From: Burkholderia sp. 9120
Lineage (GTDB): Bacteria; Pseudomonadota; Gammaproteobacteria; Burkholderiales; Burkholderiaceae
NCBI RefSeq assembly: GCF_000745015.1
Contig: NZ_JQNA01000002.1
Location: 2,480,001-2,544,000, forward strand
Length of the DNA: 64,000 bases
Direction of reading: 5' to 3'
Positions 29,065 through 37,769 of this stretch are shown piece by piece (position 1 is the first letter of the stretch; each line of letters opens with the position of its first letter). Both the position numbers and the translations under genes were made by a program. The notes under the pieces are model-generated. The model ran no database searches. It worked only from the letters and a program-made list of their open reading frames with translations, and was not told the origin of the DNA.

Positions 29065-30108
29065 TCAATGCGCGAACGAACGCTGCCCCGTTACCGCCTG
29101 CGCCCCCACCGCGGCCTTCAACGTCTCAGAAGGCCGCATACCGAACAGCTTGCGATAGTCCGTCGCGAACTGGCTCAGATGCCAGAACCCCCACGCCGCC
29201 GCGACGTCCTGCACCGAACGTGATTCACGCGCGGCGCTGGAAAGATCGCGCCGCGCGCCGTTCAGGCGAATCGCGCGCAGATACGTGGCGGGCGCCATCC
29301 CCAGCACGTCCTGAAAGCAGTACTGCAGCGTGCGCCGGCTCACATGCAACCGCTCGCACAACTCCGGCACGCTGATCGCCCGGTCGCGATTGACCAGTAC
29401 ATACTCGCGCGCTTCCGACACGATCGACTGCCGGCGTGGCCGCGCCGGCATCGCCACCGGCTCCGACGCCGGCAACGCGCCGACATCGAACAGCGAAGCC
29501 AGCACCGACGCCTGCAAGTTGTTGCGCGCGAACGGCGACAGCGGCGTGCCGCGCGCCGCGCCGTCGTCGAGCAGTTGCCGCAGCGACGCGCACAAGTGCT
29601 CCTTGCGCGCCCGGTCGATCGGCACCACTTCCGTGTGCGGCACATGATCGGCCAGGCCGACGCGCTCGACATCCGCCGCGTAACGGCGCAGCACTTCGCC
29701 TTTGACCACCACGCCAAAAATCTCGTAACCGGCCGACGTCAGCAGTTCGAATTCGACGCCGCCGGGACGGAACGCCAGCGCGTCGCCCGAGATCACCTGC
29801 GCGTCGATACGGCCCGACCCCGCCGGGCAGGTCGGAATGCCGAACCAGTACGCGTCTTTCTGTACCTCGCAGGTTTGCCGCAATGTATGGCTGGTCGTTT
29901 CGACGAACACCTGCATGTGATCGAGGCACAACTCGGTCAGACCGCCGACAAAACTGCCCGCGGTCAACTGGTCGTAGGTCTGGTTCCAGCCGTGCAGGTT
30001 GCGCGCCTGTTCATCGGCGTCGTGAGCGACGCAGGTCTGCACGCGGAAGCTCGGCTGCGGCGTGAGCATGGCACTGGTCTGGCCGTCGGATGGAGTGTCG
30101 ATCGTCAT
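29065..30108 (-). CDS. AraC-family regulator, EutR-like
   Basis: About 347 aa. The N-terminal sensor region (about 1-230) has no recognisable cupin signature but resembles EutR-type regulators. The C-terminal AraC HTH pair is clear: ISVPELCERLHVSRRTLQYC and VQDVAAAWGFWHLSQFATDY, RKLFGMRPSETL. The gene is divergent from the aldehyde dehydrogenase and next to the eutBC/permease genes, so a role in sensing ethanolamine with B12 or acetaldehyde is likely but inferred. The start is uncertain: ATG at 30108 or 30159; neither has a good ribosome-binding site, and I chose the shorter. Confidence 0.82.
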   Translation of the reverse strand: MTIDTPSDGQTSAMLTPQPSFRVQTCVAHDADEQARNLHGWNQTYDQLTAGSFVGGLTELCLDHMQVFVETTSHTLRQTCEVQKDAYWFGIPTCPAGSGRIDAQVISGDALAFRPGGVEFELLTSAGYEIFGVVVKGEVLRRYAADVERVGLADHVPHTEVVPIDRARKEHLCASLRQLLDDGAARGTPLSPFARNNLQASVLASLFDVGALPASEPVAMPARPRRQSIVSEAREYVLVNRDRAISVPELCERLHVSRRTLQYCFQDVLGMAPATYLRAIRLNGARRDLSSAARESRSVQDVAAAWGFWHLSQFATDYRKLFGMRPSETLKAAVGAQAVTGQRSFAH

Positions 30109-30218
30109 ACCGGATCTGCGCAAACGGATATCGAAGCGGGACAGGAAGGCAATTCCCATGCCGAACGGTTTCGCGGCCCGCCCCGCTCCGCCTGAGCGGC
30201 GTGGCCTGCGCCACGTCG

Positions 30219-30237
30219 CTGTTCAATTCCTGAACAG
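30219..30237. promoter_or_regulatory. Perfect inverted repeat upstream of exaC
   Basis: CTGTTCA-ATTCC-TGAACAG is a perfect 7-5-7 inverted repeat. It lies about 115 bp upstream of the sigma54-type promoter, the usual distance for an enhancer-binding activator. The binding protein is unknown. Confidence 0.6.
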
Positions 30238-30352
30238 ACCGGCACAGGCTGATCAGAAACGGGACGTTACCGCATTGCCGCATGAACAGCCACACGCCGC
30301 AGGCCGTGCGCGAGTGCTTGCTGCGCGTGCACGGATCCCCAGCGCGGTGCAT

Positions 30353-30368
30353 TGGCACACTTCTGGCT
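30353..30368 (+). promoter_or_regulatory. Sigma54-type promoter of exaC
   Basis: TGGCACACTTCTGGCT contains the invariant GG and GC separated by 10 nt and the TGGCAC half matches the -24 consensus perfectly; the -12 half is weaker (TGGCT for TTGCA). It lies about 75 bp upstream of the exaC ATG. Confidence 0.6.
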
Positions 30369-30444
30369 GTAGCCTCTCGCGGCCAAGCGAAATATCGCGC
30401 CGAATATAGCCCATTCAAACATTCACCATGTGAGGAGCACACAG

Positions 30445-31965
30445 ATGAATCACGCAGAGATGCAATTTCTGACCACCGAATTCCCGTACAAAAAGCAGTA
30501 TGCGAATTTTATCGGCGGCGAATGGGTCAAGCCTGCGGGCGGTGAGTACTTCGACAACGTGTCGCCGATCACCGGCGAGCCGTTCACGTCGATCCCGCGT
30601 TCGCGCGAAGCCGATATCGAACTCGCGCTCGACGCCGCGCATCGCGCGAAAACGGCATGGGGCAAAACCTCGACCACCGAACGCGCGAACATCCTGAACC
30701 GCATCGCCGACCGGATGGAAGCGAACCTGCAACGTCTCGCGATCGCCGAAACGATCGACAACGGCAAGCCGCTACGCGAAACCATGGCGGCCGACATTCC
30801 GCTCGCCATCGACCACTTCCGCTATTTCGCCGGCGCTGTGCGCGCGCAGGAAGGCTCGCTCTCCCAGATCGACGACGACACGGTCGCGTATCACTTTCAT
30901 GAACCGCTCGGCGTGGTCGGCCAGATCATTCCGTGGAACTTCCCGATTCTGATGGCGGTGTGGAAGCTCGCGCCCGCACTCGCCGCCGGTAATTGCGTGG
31001 TACTCAAGCCGGCCGAGCAAACGCCCGCGTCGATTCTCGTACTGGCCGAACTGATTCACGACCTGCTGCCCGCCGGCGTGCTGAACATAGTTAACGGCTT
31101 CGGCCTCGAAGCCGGCAAGCCGCTCGCGTCGAGCAAGCGGATCGCCAAGATCGCGTTTACCGGCGAGACCACCACCGGCCGCCTGATCATGCAGTACGCG
31201 AGCCAGAACATCATTCCGGTCACGCTCGAACTGGGCGGCAAGAGCCCGAACATTTTCTTCGCCGACGTGATGAGCGCCGACGACAGCTATTTCGACAAGG
31301 CGCTCGAAGGCTTCACGATGTTCGCGCTGAATCAGGGCGAAGTGTGCACGTGCCCGTCGCGCGTGCTGATCGACGAAAAGATCTACGATCGTTTCATGGA
31401 ACGTGCGTTGAAGCGCGTCGCGGCCATCACGCAAGGACATCCGCTCGACAGCAAGACGATGATCGGCGCACAGGCTTCGCAGGAACAACTGGAAAAGATC
31501 CTGTCGTACGTCGACCTCGGCAAGCAGGAAGGCGCCGAATGTTTGATCGGCGGTGAGCGCAATCAGCTCGACGGCGAATTGAGCAAGGGCTATTACGTGA
31601 AGCCGACCGTCTTCCGCGGCCACAACAAGATGCGCATCTTCCAGGAAGAAATCTTCGGACCGGTGGTATCGGTCACGACGTTCAAGACCGAAGAAGAAGC
31701 GCTCGAGATCGCCAACGACACGCTGTACGGTCTCGGCGCCGGCGTGTGGACGCGCGACGGCACGCGCGCCTACCGCTTTGGCCGGCAAATCCAGGCGGGC
31801 CGCGTGTGGACCAACTGCTATCACGCGTATCCGGCGCATGCGGCATTTGGCGGTTACAAGCAATCGGGCATCGGCCGTGAAAATCACAAGATGATGCTCG
31901 ACCACTATCAGCAGACCAAGAACCTGCTGGTCAGCTATAGCGACAAGCCGCTCGGCTTCTTCTAA
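30445..31965 (+). CDS. exaC: NAD-dependent acetaldehyde dehydrogenase (ExaC/AcoD type)
   Basis: A 506-aa aldehyde dehydrogenase oxidising acetaldehyde or related aldehydes to acids. The NAD-binding region has [20 protein letters not shown] and FTGETTTGR; the catalytic Glu is in [11 protein letters not shown] and the catalytic Cys is C301 with a neighbouring C303 (GEVCTCPSR). The sequence pattern is that of ExaC/AcoD proteins. The ATG at 30445 has GAGGAG upstream. It would oxidise the acetaldehyde released by the nearby ethanolamine ammonia-lyase. A sigma54-type promoter and an activator-like inverted repeat precede it, matching the sigma54 control known for this group. Confidence 0.93.
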   Translation: MNHAEMQFLTTEFPYKKQYANFIGGEWVKPAGGEYFDNVSPITGEPFTSIPRSREADIELALDAAHRAKTAWGKTSTTERANILNRIADRMEANLQRLAIAETIDNGKPLRETMAADIPLAIDHFRYFAGAVRAQEGSLSQIDDDTVAYHFHEPLGVVGQIIPWNFPILMAVWKLAPALAAGNCVVLKPAEQTPASILVLAELIHDLLPAGVLNIVNGFGLEAGKPLASSKRIAKIAFTGETTTGRLIMQYASQNIIPVTLELGGKSPNIFFADVMSADDSYFDKALEGFTMFALNQGEVCTCPSRVLIDEKIYDRFMERALKRVAAITQGHPLDSKTMIGAQASQEQLEKILSYVDLGKQEGAECLIGGERNQLDGELSKGYYVKPTVFRGHNKMRIFQEEIFGPVVSVTTFKTEEEALEIANDTLYGLGAGVWTRDGTRAYRFGRQIQAGRVWTNCYHAYPAHAAFGGYKQSGIGRENHKMMLDHYQQTKNLLVSYSDKPLGFF

Positions 31966-31987
31966 GCATCACGATCCTGTTCGCACG

Positions 31988-32016
31988 AGCCGCCTTGCGC
32001 GGCTCGCGCTTTTTTC
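31988..32016 (+). terminator. Terminator between exaC and the DUF779 gene
   Basis: GAGCCGC and GCGGCTC form a 7-bp stem with a 5-nt loop, followed by GCGC and six T residues. Because the DUF779 gene starts 14 bp later in the same direction, it may act as an attenuator rather than a full stop. Confidence 0.75.
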
Positions 32017-32029
32017 AGCGAGGCATGGG

Positions 32030-32425
32030 ATGGTTGACGAGAAAGAAGTGGCCCGCGTGGTCGCGACACCGGCCGCGGTCGAGTTGATCGACAAGCTACG
32101 CGCCGAACATGGCGACGTGTTGTTCCATCAATCGGGGGGTTGCTGCGACGGCAGTGCGCCGATGATGTTTCCGCAAGGCGAATTCATGGTCGGCTCGTCC
32201 GACGTGAAACTCGGCACGATTGCGAGTGTGCCGTTCTACATGAGCGAATCGCAATTCGAATACTGGCAGCACACGCAGCTGATCATCGACGCGGTGCCGG
32301 GCAATGGCGGCATGTTTTCTTTGGAGCGTCCGAGCGGCTTGCGGTTTTTAACGCGCTCGCGGCTCTTTGAAGACGGCGAGAACGCGTGGCTGGAGACGCA
32401 TCCGGTGGAACGCGTCGTTGCGTGA
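32030..32425 (+). CDS. DUF779 protein linked to aldehyde dehydrogenase
   Basis: A 131-aa protein of the DUF779 family. The conserved GGCCDGSAPMMFP motif with adjacent cysteines is present near residue 37, and the length is typical. Family members are habitually encoded directly after ExaC/AldB-type aldehyde dehydrogenases, as here, so an accessory role in aldehyde metabolism or protection is plausible; the biochemical function is unknown. It converges on eutC, ending 5 bp from its stop codon. Confidence 0.85.
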   Translation: MVDEKEVARVVATPAAVELIDKLRAEHGDVLFHQSGGCCDGSAPMMFPQGEFMVGSSDVKLGTIASVPFYMSESQFEYWQHTQLIIDAVPGNGGMFSLERPSGLRFLTRSRLFEDGENAWLETHPVERVVA

Positions 32426-32430
32426 TGCGT

Positions 32431-33231
32431 TTACGCCGTGCCGGGTGGCGTCGGGTTGTCGCTAACGGCGGGCGTTGCCGGGGCACTTTCCAGCAGCGCA
32501 TCGCTATCGTCTTTCAGGCCGACGCCCGTGAGACCCAAACGTCTTGCGTGCGTCAGCAGGTAGTGCAACTTGTGCGCGGCGTGCGGATAGTCGAGCCCTT
32601 CGGGACGCACGTTGGAAATGCAGTTGCGCTGCGCGTCGCTGCAGCCGACTTTCGGCGCGTAGGTAAGGTAGATGCCGAGACTGTCCGGTGAACTCAGCCC
32701 GGGTCTTTCGCCGATCAACATCACCACCAGCTTGCTATTGAGTAACTCGCCGATCTCGTCGCCGAGCGCGACACGCGCCTGCCGCGCGATCACGACCGGC
32801 CCGATTTTCCAGTCGATGAGTTTCGCGCACACCGCCTGCAGCAGCGGAATGGATTGCTTCGCTGCGGCGAATGCGGATAGGCCATCTGCAATGACAAAAA
32901 CCACTTCCGGCGCATCGTTCTGCGCCTGCCCGAGCGCTGCGCGGCTCTCTTCCGATAAGCGCCGCCCAAGATCGGGACGCCGCAAATAATGCTCACGATC
33001 CGGCGCGGCGCTATGCGCATCCAGCGTCGTGAAATTCAGCGCGCGCAACTGTTCGTGCAGCACCTCCGCGTCGAGCGGATGATGCACGGCGTCGCGCGCT
33101 TGCGCATGCGACAGGTTGAACGCGAGTAGCGGAGCCGTCGGCAAACTATTGCCCGCGCGGCCCAGCGCAATGCGCGCGTTGGTGAACTGGCGCAACGCGT
33201 TCCACGGATTCTTTTCGAGGAATTCGCTCAT
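32431..33231 (-). CDS. eutC: Ethanolamine ammonia-lyase small subunit
   Basis: A 266-aa light chain of the adenosylcobalamin-dependent ethanolamine ammonia-lyase, which splits ethanolamine into acetaldehyde and ammonia. Family features are the RIALGRAGNSLPT and LAFNLSHAQARDAVH region, VVFVIADGLSA, VVMLIGERPGLSSPDSLGIY and the C-terminal ISNVRPEGLDY. It starts at 33231 with a 4-bp ATGA overlap onto eutB, ensuring coupled synthesis of the two subunits. The product acetaldehyde would feed the divergent-side aldehyde dehydrogenase at 30445. Confidence 0.96.
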   Translation of the reverse strand: MSEFLEKNPWNALRQFTNARIALGRAGNSLPTAPLLAFNLSHAQARDAVHHPLDAEVLHEQLRALNFTTLDAHSAAPDREHYLRRPDLGRRLSEESRAALGQAQNDAPEVVFVIADGLSAFAAAKQSIPLLQAVCAKLIDWKIGPVVIARQARVALGDEIGELLNSKLVVMLIGERPGLSSPDSLGIYLTYAPKVGCSDAQRNCISNVRPEGLDYPHAAHKLHYLLTHARRLGLTGVGLKDDSDALLESAPATPAVSDNPTPPGTA

Positions 33232-34622
33232 GCGATTCCCATCCAGTCGTTCGCCCCTTCCAGCAGCGGTTGTTGCGGCGATGCGCTCAGCAATGCACCG
33301 CGCGCGTCGGTGATCTGCATCGACTCTAGCCATTCCTCGAATTCCGGCGCGCGGCGCAGGCCGAGCACGTCGCGTACGTACAGTGCGTCGTGGAACGAGG
33401 TGCTTTGATAGTTGAGCATCACGTCGTCCGCGCCCGGAATGCCCATGATGAAATTGATGCCCGCCACGCCGAGCAGCGTGAGCAGATTGTCCATGTCGTC
33501 CTGATCCGCTTCGGCGTGGTTCGTGTAGCAGATGTCGCAACCCATCGGCACGCCGAGTAGCTTGCCGCAGAAATGATCTTCCAGTCCGGCGCGCGTGATC
33601 TGTTTACCGTCGTACAGGTACTCCGGTCCGATAAAACCCACTACCGTGTTGACCAGGAATGGATTGAATTTGCGCGCCACGGCATAAGCGCGCACTTCGC
33701 AAGTCTGTTGATCGACGCCGAAATGCGCGTCCGCCGACAATGCGCTGCCTTGCCCCGTTTCGAAATACATCAGGTTGTTGCCGACGGTGCCGCGCTTCAG
33801 CGACAACCCCGCTTCATACGCCTCCTGCAGCAACGCGAGCGAAATGCCGAAGCCCGCGTTCGCCTTCTCGGTGCCCGCAATCGATTGGAACACCAGATCG
33901 ACCGGCGCGCCTTTTTCGATTGCGGCAATCGTGTTGGTGACGTGCGTCAGCACGCACGATTGCGTTGGCACCTGGTAGCGCAGGCGGAAGTCGTCGATCA
34001 TCAGCAGCAGCTTCGTGATCGCGGCGAGATTGTCGCTGGCCGGATTGATGCCGATCATCGCGTCGCCGCAACCGTACATCAGGCCGTCGAGCATCGAGGC
34101 GGCGATGCCTTTGACGTCGTCGGTCGGATGATTCGGTTGCAGACGCACCGACATGCGGCCCGGTAAACCCACCGTATTGCGAAAGCGCGTAATCACCGGA
34201 CGTTTGCGCGCCGCCGCGATCAGATCCTGATTGCGCATCAGCTTCGAGACCGCCGCGACCATCTCGGGCGTGAGGCCCGCCGTGATACGCGTGAGCGCGT
34301 CCGCGTCGGTCGTGCTGCTCAGCAGCCAGTTACGAAAGTCGCCCACCGTGAGATGCGAGATCTCTGAGAAGGCTTGCGGCGAGTGATCGTCGATCACGAG
34401 ACGCGTGACCTCGTCGCTCTCGTACGGAATCAGCGCTTCGTTGAGAAACGTGCGCAACGGCACCTGCGCGAGCGCCATCTTGGCCGCAACGCGCTCTTCC
34501 TCGCTCGCCGCCGCGACGCCCGCGAGCTGGTCGCCGGAGCGTTGCGGACTGGCCTTCGCCATCAAAGTCTTCAGGTCGGCAAAGCGATAGGTGCGACTGC
34601 CGATCGTTTCGGTGTAGCTCAT
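33228..34622 (-). CDS. eutB: Ethanolamine ammonia-lyase large subunit
   Basis: A 464-aa catalytic TIM-barrel subunit. It carries signature stretches such as TRFRNTVGLPGRMSVRLQPN, LMYGCGDAMIGINPASD, CVLTHVTNTIAAIEKGAPVD and LGVPMGCDICYTNHAEADQD, all close to known EutB. Full length. It lies 43 bp downstream of the permease gene and overlaps eutC by 4 bp, giving the operon permease–eutB–eutC. No microcompartment genes are nearby, so acetaldehyde is probably handled in the open cytosol by the dehydrogenase. Confidence 0.97.
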   Translation of the reverse strand: MSYTETIGSRTYRFADLKTLMAKASPQRSGDQLAGVAAASEEERVAAKMALAQVPLRTFLNEALIPYESDEVTRLVIDDHSPQAFSEISHLTVGDFRNWLLSSTTDADALTRITAGLTPEMVAAVSKLMRNQDLIAAARKRPVITRFRNTVGLPGRMSVRLQPNHPTDDVKGIAASMLDGLMYGCGDAMIGINPASDNLAAITKLLLMIDDFRLRYQVPTQSCVLTHVTNTIAAIEKGAPVDLVFQSIAGTEKANAGFGISLALLQEAYEAGLSLKRGTVGNNLMYFETGQGSALSADAHFGVDQQTCEVRAYAVARKFNPFLVNTVVGFIGPEYLYDGKQITRAGLEDHFCGKLLGVPMGCDICYTNHAEADQDDMDNLLTLLGVAGINFIMGIPGADDVMLNYQSTSFHDALYVRDVLGLRRAPEFEEWLESMQITDARGALLSASPQQPLLEGANDWMGIA

Positions 34623-34665
34623 CGTTACGACTCCATCGCCGCTGCTTGCGCAGCGGCCCGATCCG

Positions 34666-36069
34666 TCATTCTTCGAGCAGGGCGTCTGACGGCGCCGCTT
34701 CGCGTTGATGGCGCGTCAGCAAAAAGTAGACGTAGCCCAGCGCGAGGAAAATGGCGAACACAATCGCCACCAGAAAATTGAAGTAAACCATCGTGGCCAG
34801 ACAGATGACCGCGGCGACCAGTGCAAACGCCGGAAAGAACGGAAACAGCGGCGCGCGGAACGGGCGCTCCATGTCCGGATCGCTGCGGCGCAGCTTGAAC
34901 AGCGACAGCATGCTGATGATATACATCACGATAGCGCCAAATACCGACATCGTCACGATGTTCGCGGTCAGCGTCTGGCCGCCGAACTGGATCAGCTCAT
35001 CGCTGTAGATCGCCGCGATGCCGACCACGCCGCCCGCAAGAATCGCGCGATGCGGCGTCTTGAACCGCGGATGCACCTTGGAAAGCCATTCCGGCAGATA
35101 GCCGGCGCGAGCCAGCGCGAAAATTTGCCGCGAATAACCGAGGATAATGCCGTGAAACGACGCGACCAGTCCAAACAGCCCGAGCCACACGAGCATATGC
35201 ATCCAGCCGCTGTGTTCGCCGACGATGAACTTCATCGCTTGCGGTAACGGGTCGTTGATATTCGACAGCTTGGTCCAGTCACCGGCCGCGCCGGCAAACA
35301 CCATCACGCCGATGGCGAGCACGACCAGTGTCAGAATGCCAGCCACATAGGCGATCGGAATGGAGCGCTTCGGGTTTTTGGCTTCTTCGGCGGCCATCGC
35401 GACGCCTTCGATCGCGAGGAAAAACCAGATCGCGAACGGAATCGCCGCGAACATGCCGTGGAACGAACCCATGCTGAAGGTATCCGCGCCGGACCAGCCG
35501 CCCTTCGTGAAGTTGGACCATTCAAACCCGGGCGACACCACGCCCATGAAAACCAGCAGTTCGAAGATTGCGAGCACCGTCACGCACAACTCGAACGCCG
35601 CAGCGATCTGCACGCCGACGATATTCAACGCCATGAAGACGAGGTATGCGCCCATTGCCGCATGTTTCGGCTCGAGTCCGGGAAACTGCACGTGCAGATA
35701 AGCGCCGATCGCCAGCGCAATCGCCGGCGGCGCAAACACGAATTCCACCAGCGTGGCGGCGCCCGCCAGATAACCGCCGGTCGGGCCGAACGCGTGACGC
35801 GCGTAGGCGAACGGGCCGCCGGCGTGCGGAATCGACGTGGTGAGTTCGGTGAAACTGAAAATGAAGGTCGTATACATCGCGGCAATGAAAACCGCCGTGA
35901 TAACGAAACCGAGCGTACCGGCGCTTGCCCAGCCGTAACTCCAGCCGAAGTATTCGCCGGAAATCACGAGCCCGACCGCAATGCCCCACAGTTGCCACGT
36001 GCCGAGCGTCTGCTTCAACTCGTGATGGGTGACTTTACCGACGTGCTGACTTTTGGATTCTGATTTCAT
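34666..36069 (-). CDS. eat: Ethanolamine permease (APC superfamily)
   Basis: A 467-aa inner-membrane transporter with about twelve hydrophobic segments. The first helix has GLVISGEYFGWSYGW, matching the family's unwound substrate-binding helix; PHAGGPFAYARHAFGPTGGY and FLAIEGVAMAAEEAKNPKRS are typical APC motifs. The best match by pattern is the ethanolamine permease Eat found directly upstream of eutBC. It is the first gene of the operon, diverging from an AraC/GyrI-type regulator across 243 bp. Confidence 0.92.
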   Translation of the reverse strand: MKSESKSQHVGKVTHHELKQTLGTWQLWGIAVGLVISGEYFGWSYGWASAGTLGFVITAVFIAAMYTTFIFSFTELTTSIPHAGGPFAYARHAFGPTGGYLAGAATLVEFVFAPPAIALAIGAYLHVQFPGLEPKHAAMGAYLVFMALNIVGVQIAAAFELCVTVLAIFELLVFMGVVSPGFEWSNFTKGGWSGADTFSMGSFHGMFAAIPFAIWFFLAIEGVAMAAEEAKNPKRSIPIAYVAGILTLVVLAIGVMVFAGAAGDWTKLSNINDPLPQAMKFIVGEHSGWMHMLVWLGLFGLVASFHGIILGYSRQIFALARAGYLPEWLSKVHPRFKTPHRAILAGGVVGIAAIYSDELIQFGGQTLTANIVTMSVFGAIVMYIISMLSLFKLRRSDPDMERPFRAPLFPFFPAFALVAAVICLATMVYFNFLVAIVFAIFLALGYVYFLLTRHQREAAPSDALLEE

Positions 36070-36312
36070 CGGAGCTCCCTGATATGGCCGCTTGCTCGAC
36101 GCCGCAAGGCTTTGCGGTGCAGGGGCGGACAGCGTTCAACCGATGGTAGTGAGCCATTAATCGAGGTGTTATCGAAATTCGGCAAAGTTCGGGGTGGTCG
36201 TGGCAACGCGCTCTTTTTGCGGGAGACCGTTGAAGTCCGCAGGATTTGGTAAATGGGCTCGTGGTACTTTCGTTCGCAGTGAACTCGCCCATTTCAATTT
36301 TTTGGCATCGGC

Positions 36313-37185
36313 ATGGTTATGAACGAATCAGCCCATCGGGCACGCTACGAAACCCGGCTCGGCCGCGTGCTCGATCATATTTACGATCACCTCGACGAAC
36401 CGCTCGATATCGATCGACTCGCGGAAATCGCGTGTTTGTCGCCGTATCACTGGCATCGGATTTATCAGGCCATGTATGGCGAAACGGTCGCGACGACGGT
36501 GCGACGTTTGCGCTTGCATCGCGCGGCCGGTTATCTCGCGAACGATTCAATGCCGATCGCCGAGATTGCCGAGCGCGCGGGCTATAGCAGTTTGCAGTCT
36601 TTCTCGCGCACGTTTCGCGCGGCGTTCGGCGTGCCGCCGGCGCAGTATCGCAAGCAGGGCACGCATAGCCGGTTTCGTCCGGCACTTTCAGGAGACGATC
36701 AAATGACCTTGCGCGAAGTCACGATTCGACATGTGGAGCCGATGGATGTGTTGTCGGTCGATCATGTAGGACCGTATATGCAGATCGGTAAAGCGTTCGA
36801 TGCTTTATTCGGCTGGCTCGCGAAACACAACTTGCTGGCCGCGGAGATGCGCATGATCGGGATTTACTACGACGATCCTGGCGTGATCGAAGAAAACGCG
36901 TTGCGTTCGAAGGCCGGCGTGTTGTTGCCGCATCCGGTTCAGGCTTCGGTGACGGTGAGTTCACCAGCTTCGGTCGCGCATGTGAAGGGCGGTGAGTACG
37001 CGGTGCTGCGGCACAAAGGTCCGTATAGCGATATGCGTGCTGCGTATGAATGGTTGTACGGAACGTGGCTCGTGCAGTCAGGGCGCGAAGCAGCGGATGC
37101 GCCGGTGTTCGAGGAGTATCTGAACAGCCCGAAGGACACCGCGCCTACGGATCTGATCACCGAGATCTGTTTACCGTTGGTTTGA
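36313..37185 (+). CDS. AraC-family regulator with GyrI-like ligand domain
   Basis: About 290 aa. The N-terminal AraC-type double HTH (LDHIYDHLDEPLDIDRLAEI, then ADNSMPIAEIAERAGYSSLQ-type NDSMPIAEIAERAGYSSLQSF) is followed by a GyrI-like (SbmC) domain from about residue 135, beginning VTIRHVEPMDVLSVDHVGPY. This Rob/SbmC layout usually senses hydrophobic or planar compounds and regulates efflux. It is divergent from the ethanolamine permease, but no ethanolamine link is evident. The ATG at 36313 is closely followed by a second ATG (residue 3); either could be used. Confidence 0.85.
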   Translation: MVMNESAHRARYETRLGRVLDHIYDHLDEPLDIDRLAEIACLSPYHWHRIYQAMYGETVATTVRRLRLHRAAGYLANDSMPIAEIAERAGYSSLQSFSRTFRAAFGVPPAQYRKQGTHSRFRPALSGDDQMTLREVTIRHVEPMDVLSVDHVGPYMQIGKAFDALFGWLAKHNLLAAEMRMIGIYYDDPGVIEENALRSKAGVLLPHPVQASVTVSSPASVAHVKGGEYAVLRHKGPYSDMRAAYEWLYGTWLVQSGREAADAPVFEEYLNSPKDTAPTDLITEICLPLV

Positions 37186-37333
37186 GGCTTGGAGGTTTGG
37201 CGATTGCCCAACGGTTGCCATTGCTTTGCCTGCTTCGTGCCCGCTTGTGCAGCGCGTTTCGCGGAGGCCTCTCTGTTTTTTATAGTCTTTGTATACGTAT
37301 ACGTAGTAATAGTTAACAAGCCTCGCATCCCGT

Positions 37334-37342
37334 TGTGGATAA
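37334..37342 (-). promoter_or_regulatory. DnaA-box-like 9-mer
   Basis: TGTGGATAA, the exact complement of TTATCCACA, just after the AT-rich stretch. A second copy lies 184 bp further right in the same orientation. Confidence 0.45.
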
Positions 37343-37517
37343 CTGGAAACTTCGTTTACGGATCAACGCGCTGCGGAATCCATAACCCTGCGCAGCGTGT
37401 GCGGACAGCGAGGCGGAGCCTGGGAGAACTTTCGCGCGGCGAACCGTCGCGGCATCGTTATCAAGGTTTCGCCCACAACGAGTCAGACGGCTTTTACAAA
37501 TGTTGTCCAGAGGGGGC

Positions 37518-37526
37518 TGTGGATAA
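37518..37526 (-). promoter_or_regulatory. DnaA-box-like 9-mer
   Basis: A second perfect TGTGGATAA in the reverse transcriptase leader, same orientation as the copy at 37334. Whether DnaA binds here is unknown. Confidence 0.45.
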
Positions 37527-37769
37527 GTTCGACGGTTTTTGGACGAGGCCTCGACGTTGACAAGGCGCGGCTCGCTCGCTTATCGTCGGCACGCGGGACG
37601 GCTGGTCAAGCACGCCTGTGATCGGGCAGCATACGTTCCGGGCACTACGGGGCTACCCCGTGGATCAGCATGACCTCCGCAGTTCGTCGCATGAGCGTCA
37701 CTTGCGCTTTGCGCAACACAGCTCACGCAGCACAAGACGCGTTGACTGGCCGGCCCGCCCCTCTTCCCT

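Larger units (their letters stand above)
37186..37769. other. 584-bp gene-free leader upstream of the reverse transcriptase
   Basis: No protein gene is convincing here. It contains an AT-rich stretch around 37275-37320 (GTATACGTATAC, GTTAAC) and two perfect DnaA-box-like 9-mers in the same orientation. There are two hairpins: ACGCGCTGC with GCAGCGTGT (37366-37400, one G-T pair) and ACGGGG-CTA-CCCCGT (37647-37661). Retron reverse transcriptases carry their msr-msd RNA just upstream, so an ncRNA may be hidden here, but I could not define a1/a2 repeats or the priming guanosine. Confidence 0.45.

Noticed and set aside
27230..29068. 612-residue minus-strand open frame over cadA
   Set aside because: Antisense shadow of the P-type ATPase with no recognisable domain.
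37275..37530. A second replication origin
   Set aside because: Two DnaA-box 9-mers and some AT-rich sequence are not enough; no initiator gene, iterons or partition genes are nearby.
37186..37769. Definite msr-msd retron RNA
   Set aside because: Hairpins exist but I could not identify matching a1/a2 ends or the priming guanosine, so only a general note is given.
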